A stretch of DNA of 64,000 bases from Burkholderia pyrrocinia. Its GTDB lineage: Bacteria; Pseudomonadota; Gammaproteobacteria; Burkholderiales; Burkholderiaceae. Positions 34,497-42,561 of this stretch are shown here, one piece after another. Under the pieces are notes generated by a model. The model saw nothing but the letters and a program-made list of their open reading frames with translations, made no database searches and had not been told where the DNA came from. Position numbers and translations under genes: made by a program. Position 1 is the first letter of the stretch. Each line of letters begins with the position of its first letter. Where the stretch lies: positions 372,001 to 436,000 of the forward strand of contig NZ_CP070978.1 of the NCBI RefSeq assembly GCF_018417535.1. Direction: 5' to 3'.

Positions 34497-36575
34497 TCAG
34501 AACGTGGTGCGCAACCCGGCCATCACGCTGCGGCCGCCTTCGGGCGCGAAGCCGCGCACGACCGACGTCGAATAGCGGATTTCCTGGTTCGTCAGGTTGT
34601 CGCCGCGCAGGTACGCGAGCCAGTGCGTCGCGCCGACGCGGAACTTGTAGGTCAGCATCACGCCGAGCGAAGTGTAGCCGTCCGTCGAGAAGTCGTTGTC
34701 GGGCACGCGATGCTGCGACCACGCGTGCGTGACCTGCGCGCGCGCACCGAACGGGCCGTAACCGTAGTCGGCCGCGAGCGTCGCGCGCAGCGGTGCGATG
34801 CGCGGCAGCGGCTGGCCCGTGTCGACGTTGCGCGCGTGCGTGTAGTCGGCCGTCAGTTCCAGGTCGACCGTATGGCCGCGCCGCGAGAAGGCGCGCCATT
34901 TGCCGTCCAGCTCGATCCCGTAGAACTCGGCGCGTACGCCGCGATAGATCGCCTCGTTCAGCGCGCCGTCGGTGCCGGGTGCGACGGGCTCGTCGTCGCC
35001 GTTCACGACGCGGCCGGTGTTGTACTCGGTCAGGTAGTTCGAGAAGCGGTTGTAGAACACGCCGACGCTGCCGCGGTTCGGGCCGCTCGCATAACGCAGC
35101 GACAGGTCGGTCGACACGGCCTTTTCCTTCGACGCGTTCGGGTTGCCGATCAGGAACTGGCCGGTCGCGTCGTGCGGGCCGTTCGAATACAGCTCGTAGA
35201 AGGTCGGCGCGCGTTCGGTGTACGCGACGTTCGCCGCGACCGACCACACGGGCGTCAGCGAGAACAGCGCGCCCGCCGACAGGCTGCCCGCGTTGAAATC
35301 GCGCGGCTGCGCGCCCGCGAATTTCTCGACGCCGGCCGGATCGGGGTCGACCTTCACGTGCTCGAAGCGGCCGCCGACGCTCAACTTCAGCGCGGGGACG
35401 ACTTGCCATTCCTCGAGGCCGAACAGCGCGACGCTGTTCGTGCGCGTGGACGGCACGAGCAATTCGTCGCCGAGCGCGGAGAACGTGTTCTGGCCGAACT
35501 GCACGCCGATCGCGCCTTCGAACGGGCCGATCTTGCGATGCCGCGCCTCGATGCGCGCCTCGTAGCCGCGGTTGCGGAAGGTGGTCGCCGTCTCGCCGTT
35601 GTCGACTTCCTTGTGGCGGTAGTCGGTGTACGCGAAGTCGAATTTCAGCTTCGTGAACGGCCCGCTCAGGTTGCGCACCTCGGACGCGAGCGCGAGGCGT
35701 TCCTGGCGCATCCGCAGGCGCACGTCGCTTTCCGCAACGGACCCGTAGTTCGATTCGTAGCCGCTGTACGACAGGCCCGCGAAGCCGTCCGCCCACGTGT
35801 ACGACGCGCCGACCGCGCCGCCGTGCACGCGGCCGTCGCTGTTCGGCACGCTGCCTTCCGGCTGCGGCGTGTCGGGGCCGTCGATCGCGCGTTGCGCGCT
35901 GCTGCGTGCGTAGCCGGGAATTCGCAGCTTGCTCGTTTCGCGGTCGAACGCGTCGACGTGGAACGCGAAGCGGCCGTTGCCGCCTTCGACCTGCGCGGCG
36001 CCCGCGCGCACGGAATTCGCGCCGCCGTAGCGCGCGTCGAGCGCACCCGTCACGCCTTCAATCGCTTCGCGCGGAATCCGGTTGTCGATCGTGTTGACGA
36101 CGCCGCCCACCGCGTTGCCGCCGTACAGCAGCGCGGCCGGGCCGCGCACGATCTCGACGCGTTCGATCGACAGCGGATCCTGCGGCACCGCGTGGTCGTA
36201 CGACAGCGACGACGCGTCGTAGGACGCGACGCCGTTCTGCAGCAGCCGGATCCGGTCGCCGTCCATCCCGCGGATGATCGGCCGGCCGACCATCGGCCCG
36301 TAGGTGGTGGTCGACACGCCGGGCAGCCCGTTGAGCGTTTCGCCGAGCGAATCGGCCTGGCGGCGCGTCAGCGCGTCGCCGGAAAGCTGGACGGTCGGCG
36401 CGATCAGTTCGGTATCGCCGAGCGGGTTCGCGGTCACGAAGATCGGTGCGAGCGGGGTGGCTGAAGGCGTGCCCGACGCGGCGGGTGCATCGGACTGCGC
36501 GTGTGCGACGGCGGCGAACAGCATCAGCGAAAGGGGCGAAAGCGGGCGAAGCGGTAAACGAGGGAGGTCGCGCAT
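34497..36575 (-). CDS. TonB-dependent outer-membrane receptor, ZnuD-like
   Basis: This 692-aa protein begins MRDLPRLPLRPLSPLSLMLF with signal peptide cleavage after AHA. The plug domain follows (LGETLNGLPGV, PIIRGMDGDRIRLLQNGV, VEIVRGPAALLYGGNAVGG), then a 22-strand type barrel ending in aromatic F (AGLRTTF). The plug sequence order resembles neisserial ZnuD. A Zur-like palindrome (36734-36756) is 159 bp upstream, supporting zinc uptake as substrate, though the zinc-binding His-rich loops of ZnuD are not obvious here. It is divergent from a zinc-dependent alcohol dehydrogenase gene. Iron-siderophore or cobalamin transport cannot be excluded. Confidence 0.85.
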   Translation of the reverse strand: MRDLPRLPLRPLSPLSLMLFAAVAHAQSDAPAASGTPSATPLAPIFVTANPLGDTELIAPTVQLSGDALTRRQADSLGETLNGLPGVSTTTYGPMVGRPIIRGMDGDRIRLLQNGVASYDASSLSYDHAVPQDPLSIERVEIVRGPAALLYGGNAVGGVVNTIDNRIPREAIEGVTGALDARYGGANSVRAGAAQVEGGNGRFAFHVDAFDRETSKLRIPGYARSSAQRAIDGPDTPQPEGSVPNSDGRVHGGAVGASYTWADGFAGLSYSGYESNYGSVAESDVRLRMRQERLALASEVRNLSGPFTKLKFDFAYTDYRHKEVDNGETATTFRNRGYEARIEARHRKIGPFEGAIGVQFGQNTFSALGDELLVPSTRTNSVALFGLEEWQVVPALKLSVGGRFEHVKVDPDPAGVEKFAGAQPRDFNAGSLSAGALFSLTPVWSVAANVAYTERAPTFYELYSNGPHDATGQFLIGNPNASKEKAVSTDLSLRYASGPNRGSVGVFYNRFSNYLTEYNTGRVVNGDDEPVAPGTDGALNEAIYRGVRAEFYGIELDGKWRAFSRRGHTVDLELTADYTHARNVDTGQPLPRIAPLRATLAADYGYGPFGARAQVTHAWSQHRVPDNDFSTDGYTSLGVMLTYKFRVGATHWLAYLRGDNLTNQEIRYSTSVVRGFAPEGGRSVMAGLRTTF

Positions 36576-36733
36576 GGTCGGTGAATCGGTTGGAATCGGA
36601 TCGGATAACGAGCGATGCGGGTCACGGCTGGATACGATATATTGTTGCGTCAATGACGCGTTTAACCCGTTGGAACATGGCTCGGCGAGGCTCGGCCACC
36701 CATGGTGGAACGGCGTCAGGCGGACGAGCACGC

Positions 36734-36756
36734 GAAATGATATGTTATATCATTTC
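36734..36756. promoter_or_regulatory. Perfect palindrome, probable Zur (Fur-family) operator
   Basis: GAAATGATAT (36734-36743) and ATATCATTTC (36747-36756) are exact 10-bp arms around a GTT centre. The GAAATGATATnnnATATCATTTC form is close to Zur/Fur-type boxes (GAAATGTTATA... type). It stands between the divergent TonB-receptor and alcohol-dehydrogenase genes, in the position expected to control the receptor. Confidence 0.65.
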
Positions 36757-37026
36757 AAATTCCAAGCCGGATGTCAGCGCCGCGTCCGGATTCCGTCGGG
36801 TCGTCGAAATATCGGCTACAGCGGAACGTTCTGGCCGATGATCGCCCGCGAATACGACCGGTACGGCGTGAAGCGAAGCGCCGCGCGCCCGCCCGTGTCG
36901 CGCCGCCGTGCGGCGCGATGATGCAGCCACGATCGCCGGATAGCGCGCATCGCGTTGATACGCATCAACGTCCTCCGATTCCGAAACCGGATACTGGATC
37001 GCTCACCGACCAGACAGGAGCGACGC

Positions 37027-38055
37027 ATGACGCAAACCATGAAAGCGGCCGTGGTGCACGTGTTCGGCGAACCGTTGCGCATCGAGGAAGTGCCCGTGCC
37101 GACGCCGGGCCCCGGCCAGATCCTCGTCAACATCAAGGCGTCGGGCGTTTGCCATACCGACCTGCACGCGGCCGACGGCGACTGGCCCGTCAAACCGTCG
37201 TTGCCGTTCATTCCGGGTCACGAGGGCGTGGGCGTCGTCGCGGCGGTCGGCGCGGGCGTCAAGCATGTGCGCGAGGGCGACCGCGTCGGCGTGCCGTGGC
37301 TCTATACGGCCTGCGGCGATTGCGAGTACTGCCACACGGGCTGGGAAACGCTGTGCCACGACCAGCAGAACACCGGCTATTCGGTGAACGGCAGCTACGC
37401 GGAATACGTGCTCGCCGATCCCGACTACGTCGGTCATCTGCCGGCACAGGTCGCGTTCGATGAAATCGCGCCGATCCTGTGCGCGGGCGTGACCGTCTAC
37501 AAGGGCATTCGCGTCACCGATACGCGCCCCGGCCAGTGGCTCGCGATCTCCGGCATCGGCGGGCTCGGGCACGTGGCGGTGCAATATGCACGCGCGATGG
37601 GCCTGCATGTCGCGGCGATCGACATCGCGCCGGACAAGCTCGCGCTCGCGCGGCAGCTCGGCGCGCAACTGACGATCGACGCATCGGTCGACGATCCGGC
37701 GAAGGTGATCCAGAAGGAAATCGGCGGCGCGCACGGCGTGCTCGTCACGGCGGTGTCGCGCAGCGCGTTCGCGCAGGCGCTCGGGATGGTGCGGCGCGGC
37801 GGCACGGTGGCGCTCAACGGGCTGCCGCCCGGCGATTTCCCGTTGCCGATCTTCTCGACGGTCCTGAACGGCATCACCGTGCGCGGCTCGATCGTCGGTA
37901 CGCGCCGCGACCTGCAGGAATCGCTCGATTTCGCGGCAGATGGCCTCGTGCGCGCGCATATCCACCGCGACCGGCTCGGCAACATCAACGACGTGTTCGC
38001 GAAGCTGCGCGAAGGGAAGGTCGACGGGCGCATCGTGCTGACCGACATGCATTGA
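37027..38055 (+). CDS. adhP: Zinc-dependent alcohol dehydrogenase (AdhP type)
   Basis: This 342-aa zinc-binding MDR enzyme has catalytic zinc ligands Cys42 (GVCHTDLH) and His65-Glu66 (PGHEGVGV), structural zinc cysteines 96, 99, 102 and 110 (CGDCEYC...C), and the NAD fold (GIGGLGHVAVQYARA). It oxidises primary alcohols such as ethanol to aldehydes with NAD. CAGGAGCGACGC precedes ATG 37027. It diverges from a TonB receptor with a Zur-like palindrome between them, so zinc availability could influence both; that link is inference. An in-frame upstream start would add 24 residues with no family match. Confidence 0.9.
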   Translation: MTQTMKAAVVHVFGEPLRIEEVPVPTPGPGQILVNIKASGVCHTDLHAADGDWPVKPSLPFIPGHEGVGVVAAVGAGVKHVREGDRVGVPWLYTACGDCEYCHTGWETLCHDQQNTGYSVNGSYAEYVLADPDYVGHLPAQVAFDEIAPILCAGVTVYKGIRVTDTRPGQWLAISGIGGLGHVAVQYARAMGLHVAAIDIAPDKLALARQLGAQLTIDASVDDPAKVIQKEIGGAHGVLVTAVSRSAFAQALGMVRRGGTVALNGLPPGDFPLPIFSTVLNGITVRGSIVGTRRDLQESLDFAADGLVRAHIHRDRLGNINDVFAKLREGKVDGRIVLTDMH

Positions 38056-38061
38056 CGCGCG

Positions 38062-38099
38062 CGGCCGCCGCGCGGCGCATGGCGTCGCGACGGCGGCCG
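38062..38099. terminator. Hairpin between convergent adhP and Asp-box gene
   Basis: CGGCCGCCG (38062-38070) and CGGCGGCCG (38091-38099) are exact complements forming a 9-bp stem. The loop is GC-rich and there is no T tract. It is a plausible bidirectional terminator between the two convergent genes. Confidence 0.45.
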
Positions 38100-38115
38100 G
38101 GCCGCATTGCCCGCG

Positions 38116-39558
38116 TCAGGGGGCGAAGAACACGTCCGTGCGGTTCGTCAGGTTGCCCGAGTTGGTCCGGATGAAGAACGGATGGAACGACGACGACGGG
38201 CGGACGTCGAGGCCCTGGTAGTCGCCGATGAAGAAGCCTTCCGCGTTCGGCGCGAGCTTCATGTCGAACGGCCCGCCGACGCGCCGCTCGTCGCCGAAGG
38301 TGGCGCCGCCGTCGTGCGAGATCTTGCGCCAGAAGCCTGTCGGCAGCGTCGTCGTGTTCCCGGCCGGCAGGTCACGGAAGTCGTAGTGGGTGACCATCAC
38401 GGCGCCCGTGTTGTCGACGCGCACCGACGGGTTGAAGGCCGGCCGACCGGTCGGCGTGTTGACCTGCAGCGGCGCGCTCCAGGACGCGCCGCCGTCCGTC
38501 GATGTCGATAGCGCGATCTCGTCGTACTTGCCGCCGTTGAAGCGGCTGTCCTGCCACGCGACGTAAAGCTGGCCCGACGCGGGATCGATCGCGGGCTCGG
38601 GAATGATGTCGCCGGTGCGCACGGGTTCGCCGGTGTTCGGATCGGTCACGCCGACCGTCTGCAATCCCGCGATCACCTGCGGCTTCGTCCACGTCGCGCC
38701 GTCGTCGGTCGACTTGACGAACGCGACCTTGCCGGCCGCCTTGCTGAACGGCGGCTGGATCAGGTCGAAGAAATCGTAGAGCGTGCCGCTCTTCGGATCG
38801 ACGACGATCTGGTTGCCGATCGTCTGCTGACGCGAAGGCACGTCGACGATGACCTTCGCGGTGCTCCAGGTCTTGCCGCCGTCGGTCGTCTTCGAAAACA
38901 GCGTCGGCCCGCGGAACGCCTGCGTATGCAGGTTCGCGTACGGGTTGCCGTTCGGCAGTTCGAGGCGGTCCCATACCGCGTACGCGGTGCCGGCCTTCAC
39001 CGGGTTCGCCGTCACCGATTCCTTGTCGTTGAAGAACTGCGTCGTCGGTTCGTTGTTCGCGATCAGCACGGCCGGACTGCTCCACGTCTGTCCGCCGTCG
39101 GTCGATACCGAGGCCGCGACTGCGTTGCTGTTGTTCGACTGGTTGAACGAGATCGATACCGAATACGCGGTGCCGTCCGGGCCGAAGGACACCCACGGGT
39201 CGGACGCGCGCTCGTACTTGAGCCCGCCCGGCGCGCATGCGCTGAACGGCTGCGGCGTGCTCGCCCAGGTCGCGCCGCCGTCGAACGTATAACCGGCGAC
39301 GAGCCCGTGGGCGCCGCCGTTCGACCAGCGGTCCTGCTGCCATACGCCGATCATGTTCGTCGGGTTTGCCGGATTGACCGAAAGCCAGGGTTCGACCTCG
39401 GCATTCACATAGACGGTGCCGGGTCCGCCTATGGTGCAGGCGGCGTATGGACTGGGGCCGGACACAAGCACGGGGTCGGCGTGCGCGGCGCCGCAGGCCA
39501 GCGCCATCGCGGCGGGCAGGCAGGTGAAAAGCGGGTGGGACACGATAGTGCGTCGCAT
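38116..39558 (-). CDS. Secreted Asp-box (BNR/sialidase-like) beta-propeller protein
   Basis: This 480-aa protein starts MRRTIVSHPLFTCLPAAMAL with a signal peptide ending AHA. At least six Asp-box motifs of the S-x-D-x-G-x-T-W type occur (FDGGATW, STDGGQTWS, TTDGGKTWS, STDDGATWT, STDGGASWS, SHDGGATF), one per propeller blade. The sialidase FRIP and catalytic Arg triad were not seen, so neuraminidase activity is not supported; it is more likely a propeller-fold secreted or periplasmic protein. GAGGAGCAGTCC precedes ATG 39558. It is monocistronic. Confidence 0.85.
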   Translation of the reverse strand: MRRTIVSHPLFTCLPAAMALACGAAHADPVLVSGPSPYAACTIGGPGTVYVNAEVEPWLSVNPANPTNMIGVWQQDRWSNGGAHGLVAGYTFDGGATWASTPQPFSACAPGGLKYERASDPWVSFGPDGTAYSVSISFNQSNNSNAVAASVSTDGGQTWSSPAVLIANNEPTTQFFNDKESVTANPVKAGTAYAVWDRLELPNGNPYANLHTQAFRGPTLFSKTTDGGKTWSTAKVIVDVPSRQQTIGNQIVVDPKSGTLYDFFDLIQPPFSKAAGKVAFVKSTDDGATWTKPQVIAGLQTVGVTDPNTGEPVRTGDIIPEPAIDPASGQLYVAWQDSRFNGGKYDEIALSTSTDGGASWSAPLQVNTPTGRPAFNPSVRVDNTGAVMVTHYDFRDLPAGNTTTLPTGFWRKISHDGGATFGDERRVGGPFDMKLAPNAEGFFIGDYQGLDVRPSSSFHPFFIRTNSGNLTNRTDVFFAP

Positions 39559-40082
39559 GGACTGCTCCTCGTTGACGTGCGGCCGCCATGGTGCGGCGGA
39601 ACGAGTCAGCGCAAGCCGATGCACGGCGGCACAGGCCGCCCGGGTCGGGGTGCCGCGGCAACGCGCACGATGCGTGCCGCCGGAACGTGTCGTTCAGGAT
39701 GCCGCTTCAGCCATCGCAATCCGCGTGCGCTGGATACCGCCAGCACTTCGGTCAAGACTCCTATTCGTTTTTATTGCTTGTGACGGATGTGTCGTTGATA
39801 CCGTCCTGCGGGGAGGCCGGTTCGGGCAGGCGAAGAATGCGTAGAAGTGGATTGCAATGTAGGCGATTCGAATGCCGCCCGGCAGGCAATTTTTTGTAAC
39901 AGAGCGTAGCCGGAAAGCGTTGCCGGCGCGGCGCGGCGCGAACGCAAAATTTGCCGTCGCGCGTGCGCGGAAATCGAATCGAAAAGGCGAATCGCAATCG
40001 CTTTCAATTGTCGCTGGCGCGAGCCGGTTTGGTGGACTCGATTCGCTGCCGGCAGGCGATGCGGCGCGCGTGTTGTCGCCGT
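39559..40082. other. Intergenic region, no supported gene
   Basis: 524 bp. It carries the promoter of the Asp-box gene at its left end. A stretch around 39878-39898 (TGCCGCCCGGCAGGCA then TTTTTT) looks like a weak plus-strand hairpin with a T run, but no plus-strand gene precedes it. Confidence 0.4.
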
Positions 40083-40514
40083 TCAGCGTTCCGCCGGAAA
40101 CCGCTCCTGCAACGCGTGCAGCCAGCGCGCGACGACATCGAGTTCCTCGTCGGAAAACCCGTCGCACAGTTTTTCGTTCAGTTCGCGCAGAAGCACGCGT
40201 GCGTGCTTGAGCGCCGCCCGGCCCGTGTCGGTCAGGAACAGGCGCGTCGCGCGGCCGTCGTCCGAATCGGCGTGGCGCGCGATCAGTCCGGCCCTCGCCA
40301 TGCGGTCGGCGAGGCCGGTCATCGCGGATGGCGCGAGCTGCAGCGCCGCGCCGACTTCGCCGATCAGCGCGCCGTCCTGCTTGTCGAGAAAGAACAGCAC
40401 GCCGGCCTGCGCGGCGCTCGCGCGCGTGTCGGTCTCCGCCTTGCGGTCGACCCAGCGCTGCACGCGCCGCTGGCCAAGGTTCAACAGGAAAAACAGTCGT
40501 CGTCGTTCGCTCAC
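40083..40514 (-). CDS. MarR-family transcriptional regulator
   Basis: This 143-aa winged-helix protein has an N-terminal dimer helix (RRRLFFLLNLGQRRVQRWVD), a recognition region (IGEVGAALQLAPSAMTGLAD, then RMARAGLIARHADSDDGRAT wing) and C-terminal helices. MarR proteins repress their own operon and respond to phenolic or oxidant ligands. It begins at GTG 40514, overlapping the stop of the upstream hydrolase gene by 3 bases (GTGA), so translation is coupled. The two perfect palindromes at 41451 and 41481 upstream of the operon are its likely operators. Confidence 0.85.
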   Translation of the reverse strand: MSERRRLFFLLNLGQRRVQRWVDRKAETDTRASAAQAGVLFFLDKQDGALIGEVGAALQLAPSAMTGLADRMARAGLIARHADSDDGRATRLFLTDTGRAALKHARVLLRELNEKLCDGFSDEELDVVARWLHALQERFPAER

Positions 40515-41428
40515 GCCGGGTTCCCGACAGCAATGGAAAGGGACGGGCGGCCCGCGTGGCGCGGCGCGTCGAGCGCCTGCGCGAGCCAGTCGGCGACGCC
40601 CGGCCACAGCACCGAGCCGGGCCGGCTGCGGAAGAAACCCATGTGCCCGACCGGGCCGCTGCCCGCCGTGTGCGGATCGACCTGGCGGCGCTCGACCGCC
40701 GCGCCGGTGAGGTAGCTTACCAGCAGGTCGATCGCGGCGGGCGTAGCCCACGGATCGTCGGCGAAGCCCAGCGCGAGGATCGGCAGCCGCTGTTTCGCGT
40801 AGCGTTCGGCGGCGCCGAGCGCCGGATCGTCGAAGAAGTAACGCGGCAGCGTCGTCCAGCGGCTCCATTCGCGGAACACGCCGGCCGGCAGATCCTCGCC
40901 GAGCCCGAGCCGCTTGCCGGGCACGTAGCCGAGCAGCGCGGACATCAGCGGGCCGAGCACGCGGAGGATCAGGCGCACCTTCAGGCGTTCGGCCGCGCTC
41001 GCGATCAGCCGCGTGCTGCCCGCGTGCGCCGCGACGAGCACGGCCGCGCGCAGGTGCACCGTGCCGGCGGACAGCCCGATCGCGTGGCCGCCGACGCTGT
41101 GGCCGACCGCAAGCAGCGGCAACCCGTCGTACGCCTGCCGTGCCCAGGCGGTCGCGGCGCCGACGTCGAGCTCCATCCAGTCGCGCATGCTGGTCTGCAG
41201 CCCGCTCAGGCGCGCGGGCCGCGACGCGTCGATGCCGCGATAGTTGTAGGTCAGCGTCGCGAAGCCGCGCCCGGTCAGGAAGCGTGCGAAACCGGCGTAC
41301 AGCCGTTCCGGCACCGCCGTCGCCGGATGGATCAGCACCAGCGCGCGCGGTTCGACGTCGGGCGTCCACAGCGTGCCGCGCAGCGGATAGCCGTCGATGG
41401 CGGAAAACTCGATGGGTTGAGCGGTCAT
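40511..41428 (-). CDS. Alpha/beta hydrolase
   Basis: This 305-aa alpha/beta-hydrolase fold protein starts MTAQPIEFSAIDGYPLRGTL. The nucleophile elbow GHSVGG and an oxyanion-type ALVLIHPATAVPE region are seen, with a GPVGHMGFFR histidine near the C-terminus. It resembles YheT-like or serine aminopeptidase S33-type hydrolases. It forms an operon with the MarR regulator (overlapping stop/start) and sits downstream of two perfect palindromes. Substrate unknown; an ester or lactone is likely. Confidence 0.84.
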   Translation of the reverse strand: MTAQPIEFSAIDGYPLRGTLWTPDVEPRALVLIHPATAVPERLYAGFARFLTGRGFATLTYNYRGIDASRPARLSGLQTSMRDWMELDVGAATAWARQAYDGLPLLAVGHSVGGHAIGLSAGTVHLRAAVLVAAHAGSTRLIASAAERLKVRLILRVLGPLMSALLGYVPGKRLGLGEDLPAGVFREWSRWTTLPRYFFDDPALGAAERYAKQRLPILALGFADDPWATPAAIDLLVSYLTGAAVERRQVDPHTAGSGPVGHMGFFRSRPGSVLWPGVADWLAQALDAPRHAGRPSLSIAVGNPA

Positions 41429-41450
41429 GACCGTCCTCGTTCCGGGAGTT

Positions 41451-41496
41451 ATTTCGTATGCGAAATATAGTCCGGAATTTATTTCGCGTACGAAAT
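41451..41496. promoter_or_regulatory. Two phased palindromic operators upstream of hydrolase-marR operon
   Basis: ATTTCGTATGCGAAAT (41451-41466) and ATTTCGCGTACGAAAT (41481-41496) share arms ATTTCG...CGAAAT exactly. Their starts are 30 bp apart, about three helical turns, so both faces align. They lie 23 bp upstream of the hydrolase start, as expected for MarR autorepression. Confidence 0.75.
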
Positions 41497-41537
41497 AGTT
41501 GTCGAGGAGTCGTTCGAGGGCTGCGCCCGGGGGCTAA

Positions 41538-41680
41538 CGTGCACGGCACCTCTCTTCATAATTCCGAGATTCGAAAGCAGGGAACCAGCGCACGCTAAAA
41601 CCCTCATCCCGGAGAAATTCCGCCACCTTCTGCACGTTACCGAAGCGACCAGCCGCTTTCCTGAACGCGACACCTTGATT
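41538..41680 (-). pseudogene. Possible gene remnant, C-terminal fragment
   Basis: One minus-strand frame reads AFRKAAGRFGNVQKVAEFLR then DEGFSVRWFPAFESRNYEER before a stop. It looks coding (helix-strand-like, balanced composition) but has no start codon, only an in-frame stop upstream near 41705. It appears to be the tail of an otherwise lost gene. No family was recognised. Confidence 0.35.
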
Positions 41681-41691
41681 GCTTTTCGATA

Positions 41692-41713
41692 CTCCTTACC
41701 TTAAAGTAAGGAG
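41692..41713. promoter_or_regulatory. Palindrome upstream of the VapB-like gene
   Basis: CTCCTTAC (41692-41699) and GTAAGGAG (41706-41713) are exact complements around CTTAAA. The right arm also gives part of the purine-rich leader. AbrB-type antitoxins bind such sites to repress their own operon, so this is the likely operator. Confidence 0.55.
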
Positions 41714-41729
41714 AATTGGAGGTGTCATC

Positions 41730-41975
41730 ATGACGGCAGCAACCATCACTTCGAAGGGGCAGGTCACGATTCCCGTGGACGTTCGCAATCGGCTTGGCTT
41801 GGAGTCGGGAGACCGGATCGAATTCAGCTTCAACGAGGCGACCGGCCGGTATGAGATCTATCCGGCCACGCGCTCGCTCGCGTCGCTCAAGGGCATCGTG
41901 AAGAAGCCCGCTAAGCCGGTGTCGGTTGAAGACATGAATCGGGCCATCGCCGAGCAGGGGGCATCCGCGCGATGA
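41730..41975 (+). CDS. AbrB/MazE-fold antitoxin (VapB type)
   Basis: This 81-aa protein starts MTAATITSKGQVTIPVDVRN, the swapped-hairpin AbrB signature TSKGQVTIP-x-x-x-R, followed by LESGDRIEFSFNEATGRYEI. The C-terminal 30 residues (SVEDMNRAIAEQGAS) form the toxin-binding segment. GGAGG precedes ATG 41730. Its stop overlaps the start of the next gene by 4 bp (ATGA), the usual coupling of antitoxin and toxin. A palindrome lies just upstream. Confidence 0.88.
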   Translation: MTAATITSKGQVTIPVDVRNRLGLESGDRIEFSFNEATGRYEIYPATRSLASLKGIVKKPAKPVSVEDMNRAIAEQGASAR

Positions 41976-42370
41976 TCGGACTGGATACGAACGTGCTGGT
42001 CCGCTACTTTGCCCAGGACGACGCCGTTCAGTCGAAGAAGGCGACGGCGCTGATGGAGTCCCTGTCGGCCGAGCGGCCGGGGTACGTTTCGCAGGTCGCG
42101 CTGGTCGAGGTTGTGCAGGTACTCGGGCGCTGCTATGGCGTCGAGCGCGAGCAGATGAAGGACATCATCGACTCGATGATCGGCACCAAGGAACTGGTCG
42201 TTGAAGGTGCGGACGCGGTGCGAAAGGCACTTCGCGTTTTCGCGGCATCCGCAAAGGCGGATTTCGCAGACTGCCTGATCGAGCGTTCCGGGTATGTAGC
42301 CGAGTGCGAGTACACGGCCACTTTCGACGTGACGGCTGCGAAGGTCGCAGGGATGCACCTGATCAAGTAA
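41972..42370 (+). CDS. PIN-domain ribonuclease toxin (VapC type)
   Basis: This 132-aa PIN-domain protein begins MIGLDTNVLVRYF, with the first catalytic aspartate at residue 5. A second acidic residue is in ALVEVVQVLGR, a third in FADCLIERS and the fourth in TATFDVTAAKVAG. These four acidic residues bind the metal that cleaves RNA, commonly tRNA or rRNA. It overlaps the antitoxin by 4 bp. VapC toxins reside in the cytoplasm and act when the antitoxin is degraded. Confidence 0.88.
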   Translation: MIGLDTNVLVRYFAQDDAVQSKKATALMESLSAERPGYVSQVALVEVVQVLGRCYGVEREQMKDIIDSMIGTKELVVEGADAVRKALRVFAASAKADFADCLIERSGYVAECEYTATFDVTAAKVAGMHLIK

Positions 42371-42455
42371 TCACGGTACGAGCCGATAAACCGGAAAACA
42401 GCAGTCTCGCCGAAACGAGCCATCGAACATAACGGCGAGTTCACGTGGGCGTAAC

Positions 42456-42529
42456 CGCGTAGGCGCGGCTACGCGACGAACAATACCGCTTCGACTCGCC
42501 CCGGTATTTCCATCGTGGAACGCCGGGGC
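42456..42529. terminator. Two hairpins between convergent VapC-type gene and transporter operon
   Basis: CGCGTAG/CTACGCG (42456-42475) and a longer interrupted stem GCCCCGG...TTCCA/TGGAA...CCGGGGC (42498-42529) lie between the plus-strand toxin gene and the end of the minus-strand operon. No T tract follows either, so factor-independent termination is only suggested. Confidence 0.4.
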
Positions 42530-42561
42530 GATGTCACTCGGGCATCGACGCATCGACGCCT

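Noticed and set aside
38116..39558. Sialidase activity for the Asp-box protein
   Set aside because: Asp boxes alone only indicate a propeller fold; the catalytic Arg triad, Tyr/Glu pair and FRIP motif were not found.
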